DNA of 64,000 nucleotides, from NCBI GenBank assembly GCA_033398695.1, contig CM065816.1, forward strand, positions 133,087,358-133,151,357, read 5' to 3'. Below, one piece after another: positions 20,869-31,361 of the stretch. The notes below the pieces were generated by a model that was given only the letters and a program-made list of their open reading frames with translations, was not told the origin of the DNA and made no database searches. Each line of letters opens with the position of its first letter. Position 1 is the first letter of the stretch. The stretch is from Orobanche coerulescens. Lineage: Eukaryota; Streptophyta; Magnoliopsida; Lamiales; Orobanchaceae. Both the position numbers and the translations under genes were made by a program.

Positions 20869-21069
20869 TTCGCGTACTTGATTTTAATGGATTTTAATTG
20901 ATTAGAGTTTATAGTGAAAAAGGGGGGGACTATGGTGAAGATTCAGGTATTTCACTCTCGGTCCAGAAAGATGGGCTTATATTGAAAAAGGGGGACCCAC
21001 GATGGGCACGATCGTGTCCCCCGATCGTGTGCCACGTTGGCAACCACGTGTCACGGTGTCCACGGTGTC
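20869..21069. other. Upstream region of the small MULE gene
   Basis: Purine-rich DNA before ATG 20868, followed by a CACGATGGGCACGATCGTG-type palindrome cluster (20990-21060). A promoter is expected here; I see no clear TATA box. Confidence 0.4.
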
Positions 21070-22705
21070 ACCATGTCACTGTATCTACGCGGGCACACAA
21101 TGGGGCATACGATTATGCCCATGATGGAACTAGCCATCATGTGCATAAGAACATCAATTTCACTAATTTCTCAAATTACTCATCAATTTACGTGTTGTTA
21201 ATTATATGTTAACAATATACTTATTTAAAAAGTTATAGATTGAATTAACATAATATATTGCATATCGTGTGTAGTCTATATGTTCTCCATGTATTAGTTC
21301 GTACATATAAGTTCATCATCTGTATGAAATATCTCATATACTAATGAATTACACGAAATAAAAAATACGAGTTTGTATAAGAAGTCATGTAGTAATTAAT
21401 GTTTGAACAAGCAATTTTAGAATCACAAAACATCCTTCTAGATAGCACATTAAATCAAATTGGCAAAAATACCAAAAGTTCATGTGCACACGATGGGGCA
21501 TACGATCATGCCTATGATGGGACTAGCCATCATGTGCACAAGAACATCAATATTTTTCACTAATTTCTCAAATTACTCGTTAATTTACGTGTTGTTACTT
21601 ATATATTAACAAGTATTTGTTAACAATATACTTATTTAAAAAGTTATAGATTGAATTAACATAATATATTGCATACCATGTGTAGTCTATATGTTCTCAA
21701 TGTATTAGTTCGTATATATAAGTTCATCATCTGTATGAAATATCTCATATACTAATGAATTACACGAAATAAAAAATACTAGTTTGTATAAGAAGTCATA
21801 TAGTAATTAATGTTTGAACAAGTAATTTTAGAATCACAAAACATCCTTCTAGATAACATATTAAATCAAATTGGCAAAAATACCAAAAGTTCATGTGCAC
21901 ACGATGAGGCATACGATTGTGCCCATGATGGGATTAGCCATCGTGTGCACAAGAACATCAACATTTTTCACTAATTTCTCAAATTATTCGTCAATTTATG
22001 TGTTGTTACTTATATATTAACAAGTATTTGTTAACAATATACTTATTTAAAAAGTTATAGATTGAATTAACATAATATATTGCATACCGTGTGTAGTCTA
22101 TATGTTCTCAATGTATTAGTTCGTATATATAAGTTCATCATCTGTATGAAATATCTCATATACTAATGAATTACACGAAATAACAAATACGAGTTTATAT
22201 AAGAAGTCATATAGTAATTAATGTTTGAACAAGCAATTTTAGAATCACAAAATATCCTTCTAGATAACACATTAAATCAAATTGGCAAAAATACCAAAAG
22301 TTCATGTGCACACGATGGGGCATATGATTGTGCCCATGATGGGACTAGCTATCGTGTGCACAAGAACATCGACATTTTCACTAATTTCTCAAGTTACTCG
22401 TCAATTTACATGTTGTTACTTATATATTAACAAGTATTTGTTATCAATATATTTATTTAAAAAGTTATAGATTGAATTAACATAATATATTGCATATTGT
22501 GTATAGTCTATATGTTCTCCATGTATTAGTTTGTACATATAAGTTCATCATCTGTATGAAATATCTCATACACTATTGAATTACATGAAATAACAAATAC
22601 GAGTTTGTATAAGAAGTCATGCAGTAATTAATGTTTGAACAAGAAATTTTAGAATCATAAAACATCCTTCTAGTTAATAGATAAAATCAAATTGGCAAAT
22701 AGCGT
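21070..22705 (+). repeat. 411-bp tandem repeat array, about four units
   Basis: Units begin near 21070, 21481, 21892 and 22303, a period of 411 bp. Each has one palindromic head (GTGCACACGATGGGGCATAC ... GCCATCGTGTGCAC) followed by about 340 bp of AT-rich DNA (AAAAAGTTATAGATTG, ATATATTGCATAC, TAATTAATGTTTGAACAAG). The first unit is the most diverged. It has no coding capacity and lies between the small gene and the 3' end of the Ulp1-like gene. Confidence 0.92.
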
Positions 22706-23075
22706 TGTCCCTACAGCATGCAAGCGCTGTATCCTACAGCTTGCGGGTGCTGTCGGGCCCTGTATCCTACATCTGTTGAGTGTTGTTGGGGCATATGATC
22801 GTGCCAAGAATAGGACTAGCCATCGGGTGCACACGGTCACGGCAGGATGCACCCGACAGTAGCAGCCCATGACTATGGGCAGGATGCACACGATCGTAAC
22901 CCACGATGGGCACGATCATGTGCAACACTGGGCTGGTCTGGATTTACCAACTGCACCATAAACCAGCTTTTTCCATATTTAACAACACAACATATCAATC
23001 TTGCCAAAATATATCTGAATTAAAAATAAAATACATACCCATCAGTATAAAAAGTACATTATCCTACACTACGTC
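22690..23075 (+). repeat. Duplicate of the transposase intron sequence
   Basis: Homologous over almost its full length to 14215-14640: CTGTATCCTACAGCTTGCGG, GGTCTGGATTTACCAACTGC, ACCATAAACCAG and ACATACYCATCAGTATAAAA occur in the same order. It carries CACGATGG-type palindromes and adjoins the 411-bp array. Either it is a duplicated intron or both copies derive from one repeat. Confidence 0.8.
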
Positions 23076-23119
23076 CAAAGACAACATAAAGATTTTAGCA
23101 TCTAAACCATATCGATATT

Positions 23120-25300
23120 TCTTAATATATTTCTCATTCATTTCCTTGATTTGGTGCCTTTCTGCTGGGTTGCAGAGATGACTCTATCCAAGTACATGCA
23201 TGCGAAGGGGCTACAATTGTGATTCTCGCTTTGTATAAACTATAGTTCTTGTGGCATAATTTTGAAACTCATCTCAGTGTCATACTTTTTCTTCGATTGG
23301 TTGTTAAGCCAGTACCCAGATTAAGCTAGCACGTGAGGCATTAGATGAGTAATTGGTCGCAGTTGGTTGAATCGGTATCGATCATCTTGGTGTTGGTGTG
23401 ACAAGGAATCATACAACTCCACTGTCCATGTTATGATGTTAATCTTGATAGTCACCCAGTGGCTCTGGTCGAAGCAACAAATGGCAATGATATGTTGAAA
23501 CAAAATATGTAAATATATAAGATCATCACATCAAACATAGAGAAACATTTATAAATATGGTACTTCTAAACTTACTTCGTCCCAATTTGACCATGGAACT
23601 GCATTTTGTGTATCAAGACCTGTTATGAAGTCCTCGATGGATTTAGGAATTTTCTAACCATTGTAAACTGGCTTCCCTGTCAACTTGATACCAAGTGGAT
23701 CAACCGGATAGAGTTTTGCGAACTCATTGTCCATAACTAACTACAAAAAGCCAAACCACAAAATAAAAAAAACTTCCACATCACACCAATGATATACAGA
23801 CGAGTAATTTACAGAACTTATGTAAAATTGGGAGCCAGCAAGTACAATGCCAACTCTACTGACACCAACACTGCGGACTCCCCTCCAAAGCCTCGCTCGA
23901 GTGGCAAGCACATAACAATCTATCACCTTGGCATCAAAGTCTTCACGGCTAGACTCTATCTGGTCAAATAATGCCTGGGTGAGAACATGGCCATTCTCCA
24001 AACACCGCAAAATAGCATCACGTGGTTGTTCCCTAAACTGTAGGTACAACTTTTTCAGAGCCTCACTATTTCTTGGAGGCGCCACCACAAAAGGCCCCCG
24101 ACGAGCAGCAGAGGGTCGACTCACTCGCGGTGGAAGACTACGCTCACCCAACTACTTCAGCCCGGCACTCTCACCAACTTCATCACCCCCAGCATCCCTC
24201 TCACAACTATAACGATCAGAGACATGTACAATCGGCTGCTCGATCTCAAAAATGGGTTGCTCGATCTGAAATGGAGGCTGCTGCTGAGAACTACTACTCT
24301 GGCCGGGAAACTTCGTACCATACTGGTGAAATGGAGCATCAAATGGCTGGTACTGATGCTCATAATCCAGAAACCGCAGAGTCGGCTCAAGGGGATGCTT
24401 AGTCCGCTCAGAAGAATGATGACTAGGCTCACGCGAGAATGGTGATTGTGGGCGGCACCAGGGACTAAGTGGCGTGGAGGGTCAGGAATCCTCCACTGGG
24501 CGCTGCTAATAAATGCAGAATGACGAGGTCGATTGGGAAACCTATCATGGCTCCCAGAACGCCTATGCGTAGTTCTAAAGAAATCCATGATCCCAGAAAG
24601 CACCCGGCGAGAAACTCGAGCAATAAATCCTGTCTCAGACTCGTCATACAAGATCGCCTTCAAACGATGATCGAAGTACCCATCTCTGCTCGTGTCCTGG
24701 CTGTGGTCCGGACAAGGAAGTCCGTGGACACAACACACCCTCTCTGGCTGCCTCTCCCGGTCAGATGTCTCTGCACCATCTACTGGTGGGGTACTCGATC
24801 GGCACCGCTTCGACACTTTATGTGCCAACTCATGTGCAATCAATTTCCAGTAGCCTTCTTCAACCTATCCATAACTTTCTTTCTCGACTTCAGCGCAGGC
24901 ATATCCTCCTTGTTCTTCACAGCTATTCTTATAGGCTTTATGAACTTAAAATCATTTGGCGAGCTATTCTCAAAACTCAGGTAGTAGTGCTCAGCCTCAT
25001 CATCCTCCAAATGCAGTAAAGAGGAAGTACTTTGTGCTGCAAAAGTAGTCATTAAACCATACCATTAGATGGGCAATCACATAACGTTGAAGAGGTGAGT
25101 GAAGTCAGAAGCAAATACTTTTACAAATTTATGTACCTTATCGTCGAAGAAATGAGTGAAATCACAGAACATCTTCCTCGGAGTCCACATCAAACACCGT
25201 GTAACTTGGATAGTTTTTTCTCGAATTCCAAACAATTCTCCCAATGAAGAGATCATATCGTACAACCATATCTTTAAAGCCCAAACAGGACCATAGAATT
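23120..25300 (-). pseudogene. DUF1985-Ulp1 (C48 peptidase) gene of the MULE, middle and C-terminal parts
   Basis: The reading order is right to left. DUF1985 segment WALKIWLYDMISSLGELFGI lies next to 25300. Linker segments (LKSRKKVMDRLKKATGN, then a Ser/Arg-rich and a REDFDAKVIDCYVLATRARL stretch) cover 23741-25052. The protease part carries SHWV with catalytic His (23461-23459), LYDSLSH with catalytic Asp (23410-23408), and NHNCSPFACMYLD with the presumed nucleophile Cys (23215-23213). The family cleaves SUMO-like modifiers. The triad is readable, but several stops and frameshifts (for example MPQEL-stop before the Cys) make this copy nonfunctional. Element C splits the gene at 25300/57869 (TSD GAATT); the N-terminal part is at 57874-58710. 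Confidence 0.8.
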
Positions 25301-26742
25301 TGTAACACCCCCAGAATCAAACCGGGAATATTACACGCCGCAGACCCTCTCCGTGAGGATCCACCAGGCTAGACATCGAAACCACACAATAAATTACATA
25401 CCGATATGATAAGATTCCAAATCCGTAGACCAACTTGGTCTTTCATCACAAACATACAAGTTAAAATGCACATTTCTACCTCGACTCATACCCATGCATG
25501 GGTAAAGTACACTCTCAAACCAAAAATACGACATAAAAAAAGACCATACACAAACTCTGACTGACTGAATCCAACACTGGCCTTCGTGTGATTAGTATCA
25601 TTCTCCTTTCATCATCCTTCGCACCGATCCTGTGTTTTGCTCCCAAACCTGCATGTACCTGGATGCAAAAACAGACATCCACCCCCGAATACTCGGAGGT
25701 TAGCAAAACTCCACTGTTTTGCTAGTACAAGTATAAAGTGCAAATACAAGCCATACATAACACATTTCGAGAATACAACAAAAGACTTACCGAGATATTT
25801 TGTTTGATTAAAAATAGTTCAAGTCTTGAAAGTAAAACGAAACAAGTAAGCACCTTGCAAACACTTCCAAATCTCGGGAGTTTTGAAAACATTTGTGATT
25901 GAAAAGTTCTTAATTCTACAAAAGCCACTTAGGGTCACCGCCCCAAAGTTTATTTTCCAAAAATACAAATCTGTTAACAAAACACGGGGTTCACAACCCA
26001 ATTCATTCCTGTCACAAAACACAGGGTCCACGACCCGATCATTCCAGTCACAAAATATGGGGTCCACGACCCGATCATCAACTTCAATTCACTTCTAACA
26101 ACACATTACACATAACACATTATTTTTATGCCATTTTAGCCAAACACCAAGACTCGATATATATAATGTCTCTCGACCCTGGGCGCCAATCATTGTGATA
26201 CTCCGGACATATCACAATTAATCACCAGTACAAATATTCTGGCAATTCTCGCGACCCGGTCCGGCCCACAAGCCACCAAGTCCCTGTGTGCCCCGTCGAG
26301 CAATCCCCAGGTGAGAATGCCCACTCGAAGTAACCCTCGCGACCCGATCCATCCGCTAAGCCACCAGGTCCCCGTGTGACCCCGTCGAGTCAATCCCCGA
26401 GTGAGAGTACCCGAGAACAACCATACAACTCTTATCAATTCACATTTCCAAAACCAAAATCCTCAAGAGTCAATCACAATATATATATATAGTCGAGGTA
26501 TTTTGCTAAAATGGCCATGTTATCCAACACATACTCACGACCCAAAATTAATACTATCCACAAAGAAACACACTTATCTCATCAACACTGAATTACAACA
26601 ACCAATATCACACAACTCATATATCCACCGATAACCACATGACTCCACGCACAATTCATAACAAGAGGATTTAACCATAAATTACCGACGACATATTCAC
26701 ACATATTGGCATCACTCGAAAGTATGGAGATCCTATACTCAA
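25301..26742 (-). repeat. Element C 3' LTR, first part
   Basis: Matches 55130-56566 closely. It contains the acceptor-like CAG complementary to 25659-25660, the AGTATTCGGGGG hairpin (about 25683-25698), and two CGACGGGG tandem units (about 26255-26400). It is interrupted by element B after CTCAA. Confidence 0.9.
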
Positions 26743-27317
26743 TGTAATACCCGTAATTTCGATTTCCGGTAATTACTTTTTTCGGTGGAAGTTCGTTTTG
26801 ACGACTCGCTCATGACCGTTTCATTATTCTGAGAATGATTAATTCTACACTTTTTGACATCCGAGTTCGTTTCGGTGTCGTTTCGTTGAGTTCCGTGATT
26901 TTTAGCGACTTTTCCGCACTTGAGTTCGATTCTTGCGAATCTCGTTCGAAACTGCTGTTTCGAGTTTCCTGTAAGTCCGTTTAACTTTGTTAGACGTGTT
27001 GTGAACTTCGGTTTGGTTATTCGATCACGTATCGTGATTTGCGGGCGTTTTGGGCCATTTTGTAATTTACCCAAAATTATGGGTATCCGTATCTGTAATT
27101 ATTGTCTCGACCCGTTTCTTGGTCGTGTATGATTAATTATTGCATTATGTTTTCATTTCGGGTCGTTGATGTCGTCCGCGAACTTTTCGTCGTGTTCGTT
27201 CGTGCGTTTTTGGAAATCGAGTCGTCGAGCCCTGGTGTTCGACCCCTGGCCGGACAGTTGCGGGACTGGCCGGACGATTGTGGGCACCGGCCGGACGGGT
27301 GCGGCAGGAACCGGCGT

Positions 27318-27626
27318 AGCGTACGCTATGGCCGGAAGGCTGCGCGCGCTAACCGACAAGTGTAGCGCATGCTATCGGCTGGCCTAACGCACGCTATCGG
27401 GTCTGGACAGTGGAGTCCATGGGTTCTGGAATCGGTCAGGCTCGGCAGGTAGCGCACGCTACTGTCGGGCATTGCGCACGCTATTTAACGGCAGGGTAGC
27501 GCGCCATACAAGGCCGCGCATGCTACCTCGGACGAAGCCGCAGGGCGGTGGGCACCGATCGCGCCCTGGCCGATAGCGCACGCTAGCTCGGCAGCGTAGC
27601 GCGCGCTAGTCCGGCCCAGTATAAAT
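27318..27626 (+). promoter_or_regulatory. Element B LTR promoter: TAGCG(N)CGCTA array and TATA box
   Basis: About ten copies of TAGCGYRCGCTA or half sites are mixed with GGTCTGGACAGTGGAGTCC and GGCCGG repeats, ending at TATAAAT 27620-27626. The same array is in LTR 3 of B (48387-48675); LTR 2 lost the TATA part by deletion. Confidence 0.6.
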
Positions 27627-27795
27627 GTGACAGTGCAGTCACGTTTTCATTCATTTTTCACTTCTTTCCTTCTCCGTCCGCGGCTGGCGATTCATAGGTG
27701 ACGAAGCCATGTTGTTTAACAACAAATCCATGAAGTTCTTGAGTTCATAACATCAATCAATCATCCGTTATCATCCTTTGATCCAGCGAATCAAG

Positions 27796-29573
27796 GTAAT
27801 CTTCCTTAGAACCCTAATTTCGTGAATTTGGGGGTTTTTGCATTTTTGTCCGATTCGTTACGTGTTGTTGATTAATTCATGATGGGTATGATTAATCTTG
27901 GTAGTATTCTTGTGTTCAACATCATTTAATCCATTGTTCTTCGTCGAATCGAAGTATATTTTTTGATTTCCTTCGAATCGACTTTTTGGGGGATTTGTCC
28001 TCGATCTCGTTTTTCATCCGTTTTTGATGGATCGATTGTGGTTAAATGATGTTGTTAAACATATTCTATGGATTGTATATCCATATTTCAACTTGGAATT
28101 CCGTTTTCGTGTTTTGACGGGACGAATCGTGTTCTCGGCCGTTTTGGGGAAAATCCTTGAACTTTCGTCATTTGTTCTTTGAATTCAGCGGCTTTGGGTC
28201 GTACTTTGGAATTCATTTTCGTTGTTATTGTTTTCGTTCGTAGTTCATTGTTGTGTATTGTCGTTCGGTGGAGTCGGCGGGTTCGTAGTCGGTTCGTGTC
28301 AACCTACTTCGGTCGATTCTCCGCGTTGTTCTTATTCGAGGCAAGTACCTTGTCTATATGATTCTTGTTTTGTGGATATGATGATTGGTGATCGTCGTGG
28401 TGTGTTTGTTTGTTCGTTTGAAATGAGTTTTCAAAAGATTTGGTTAGCCTTGTTAAAGGCCCTCTTTCAAAACCATGTGTGTTTTGTGATTGGTGTGATT
28501 CGTGAACGAGTATGTGAATCCTATGGATATGTTTGGTGTTGATGATGCACTTGGTATTTGCGTGTGGACGTATATTGTTTCATTTCGGTGCATTGTGGTT
28601 TGACGTAGTGTTTTGCTAAGTGTTTGATGCCTCTGGGTGAATTGTTGGATATCCTTGGTGTGATATGTTATCTGTGCATGATTGTTTCGCTAGCCAGCTC
28701 GGGAGGGTCCTTAGAGGCCTCGGGTGGGATTCATGGTGGCGTCCTGGTCCTAGGCGATGCCTGTGCTTGATTTTTTTGCTAGCCAGCTCGGGAGGGTCCT
28801 TAGAGGCCTCGGTTGGGATTCATGGTGGCGTCCTGGTCCTAGGCGATGCTTGTGCTTGATTGTTTCGCTAGCCAGATCGGGAGGGTCCTTAGAGGCCTCG
28901 GGTGAGATTCATGGTGGCGTCCTGGTCCTAGGCGATGCCTGTGCGTGTATGTTTAGTGAATGTATTTTGCTCACCCAGGGACGGTCCGACGGGGCCTCGG
29001 GGGAATCTATGACTTCACTCTGGGTTCACGAGTAAAAACTTCACAGCTTGGTGTGTATGTTTTGTGAATGTGTTTGCTCACCTCGGGAGGGTTCGACGGG
29101 GCCACGGAGGGAGTCCAATGGTTTCGCCCTGGATTCACGAGTGAAACTTCACGGGTGCGTGTGTATTTTATGTCTGTCGAGGACGCGTGACGTGGGTTTT
29201 AACCTTGTGTATTGTTGTTGGTTTCATTTGTGAAAAACAAAACATTTGGGCTGTGACCCTGTTGAGTTTTGGAAAGAGAAGGATTTGATAATCCTAAATT
29301 GTTTTCTATTAAAACTCTCGATGGCATTTTAAACTGTTTCATAAATTGTTTCCCTTTAATTGTGGTCTTTCGGTTTTGGAATGTTTTACCCAAACTCTTG
29401 CCTCGGGAAGTACTTTTCGTTACTTTTGAATTTTTGAGGATTTCTGATTATTGTTATTCTTGGAACTTGAATTGTATGGCTCGTATTTTTGCACTTGTAC
29501 TTGCACTAGCAAAACAGTGGAGTTTTGCTAACCCCCGAGTATTCGGGGGGTGGATGTCTATTTTTGCATTCAG
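27796..29573 (+). other. Candidate LTR-internal leader intron, element B
   Basis: Donor GCGAATCAAG/GTAATC about 175 bp after the TATA box; acceptor TATTTTTGCATTCAG/GTTTTGG near the LTR end. LTR 3 has the same pair (GT at 48862, AG at 50637-50638). Inferred from conserved signals only. Confidence 0.4.
28683..28945 (+). repeat. About 88-bp tandem repeat, three units, in element B LTR 1
   Basis: Units each contain GGGAGGGTCCTTAGAGGCC, GGCGTCCTGGTCCTAGGCG and ATGCYTGTGC. LTR 3 has the same array at 49755-50010. ORFs running through the units result from the repeat, not coding selection. Confidence 0.9.
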
Positions 29574-29911
29574 GTTTTGGAACATAGCACAGGGTCGGCA
29601 CGAAGGATGATGAAAGATGAACGGTACTAATCACACTAGGATCCATTGATGTCGTATTGGTCTAGTCGTATTTTCTTTTCCGCTGCAGTATCTTTTCCCC
29701 GTTGTACGGGAGTTTATTGTATTTTGACCCCTCCGTGGGTGTGTGTTAAGAATTGAGTTGTATGTTATTATTGAAAGACCAAATCGGTCTACTGAGTCAT
29801 TTTAGCCTTAAAGGCGATGTTTAGATGTTTGATTTTAGTTATCAGCCTGGTAGATCCTCGAGGAGAGGGTCTACGGCGTGTAATATCCCTGAGTGGATTG
29901 GGGGTGTTACA

Positions 29912-31361
29912 TAAATGGTATCAGAGCCAGGTTTTGGAAACCTAGGCTGTCGGGTCAGTGGTGTCTATTTAGTTTTGTCTCATCAGATTTTGTCTGACTA
30001 AGTCGTGTCGCGAAGCGTCGTCTGAGTTGGTATCGTGGGGCAATCATCATCTTCGTGCGACCTGTGGATGTAAGTCTCCCTTCTTTGCGTTGTGCCTCGT
30101 GTGACACGAGCTATTTTTATGATTTATTTGTTAAGTGACGGAATCCTCTTATGGATTTTGATTTCTTGATATGTGGTTATTTGACCCTCATATTTCGTTT
30201 ATGTAGTGTTGCTGGATTGTGCATGTTTGACTTTATTTCTTTTATCCGCTGCGTGAGTTCTTTTGTAATGGCTTTCGGTATTTTACCGACTGAGTTTTAT
30301 TTCGAAAATCGATTCCATTAACCGAGTTTTTGATATTATGGTCTTGATCATTTTAGCGAAATTCTTATGACGGTATTAAACATTTTGTAAATGGCTTTTC
30401 TAAGTTTTTGAAACATTACCGTCATCGGCCTTTTTGGCGTTTTTGTAAATGGTTTTTAGCCTGGTTAGTTCCGGCGCGGGACCCACGGCGCTATAATGTT
30501 TCGTGTAATTACCTGAAATTTTTGGGCATTCTAGCCCATTGAACTATCTTTGAAAACCTTGAGTATCTTAGAAAATAAATTTCGAGACGTACTTTTAAAA
30601 TGAATCATTTAATCGTGGTACATCCAAGGTGCCACAATATGTTTCCAAATTCTTCTACCTCGAGGACCAAAATGATTTGAGATATTTTTCAATGTTTTAG
30701 AAACACTTTTACTTAGACCCGAGGGTCGAATATTCTGAATGTTTTTACTAAGAGAAAGTGTCCTCATTTTTATCAAATGCGGAATGGTTCTCCAAAGTCT
30801 CGATAACGATGTTTCACATTTGTACTTTTTTTTTTGAAAGGTGATACTCAAGATCAACCAGTGTTCTTCTAAATTATTTTCAAAATGAGGTTTTCGTTTT
30901 TAAAACCTATCCATTCCCGTTTGAGGGCTGGGTATGTATGTATGATGTTCGCGTTGTGATTTTGATATTTGCTCCCGAGTATGATCGAATTGGTGGTGTG
31001 AGCGTTGAGTCGTTTTCCACACATTTGTTGTGTTAGCCCCCTGTGAGAGGCGGGATGTTGGTGTTGAATGTTGTCGCCTCGTGGTGATTTCTACATTGTC
31101 GCACATGTGCGAGCTGTTAGAGCTTGGTTTGGTATGACCGTGTGCATCGGTGATGGTTCCGTTATGTGTCGGTTGTTTAATGTCTTGTTACCTTGCTCCC
31201 GTTTTTGTGAATTTTGTGGACGAGGTCGGAGGTAATACCCGTACTATTTTGACCTCGGTATTTTCTCTTTCTCCATTCTATCAACTCGCTTGTGTTCGCT
31301 GATACTTTCTGAACTTGTTCTGTATTTCGGTTTCATCGTCCGAATGAACTGTGATCTTGTT
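29912..31361 (+). other. Element B first interior, 5' part
   Basis: Primer site TGGTATCAGAGC (29916-29927) is a perfect iMet-type match. A hairpin follows (AGGTTT/AAACCT, 29929-29943), and leader CGTGCGACCTGTGGATGTAAG ends with a donor-like GTAAG near 30070. The rest is AT-rich and stop-filled. Element E is inserted after TTGTT at 31357-31361; the interior resumes at 40237. Confidence 0.85.

Larger units (their letters stand above)
26743..29911 (+). repeat. Element B LTR 1
   Basis: 3,169 bp, TGTAATACCC...GGTGTTACA. TAGCGCACGCTA-type palindromes (27318-27610), TATA box TATAAAT (27620-27626), donor CAAG/GTAAT (GT at 27796), three units of about 88 bp with CTAGCCAGCTCGGGAGGG (about 28683-28945) plus two diverged units, GC hairpin (29532-29549) and acceptor GCATTCAG (AG at 29572-29573). 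Confidence 0.93.

Noticed and set aside
21070..22705. CRISPR-like regular repeat
   Set aside because: Units are 411 bp and similar along their whole length, without short repeats and unique spacers; the genome is eukaryotic.
23789..24984. Plus-strand ORFs of 60-171 codons
   Set aside because: They are shadows of the minus-strand DUF1985-Ulp1 gene linker, which is Ser/Arg-rich and open in several frames.
28757..29035. 92-codon ORF with repeated RVLRGLGWDSWW segments
   Set aside because: It arises from a tandem repeat whose unit length happens to keep a frame; other copies break it.
29916..29927. tRNA gene fragment
   Set aside because: The iMet-tRNA complementarity is the retroelement primer site at the inner LTR edge; no cloverleaf surrounds it.
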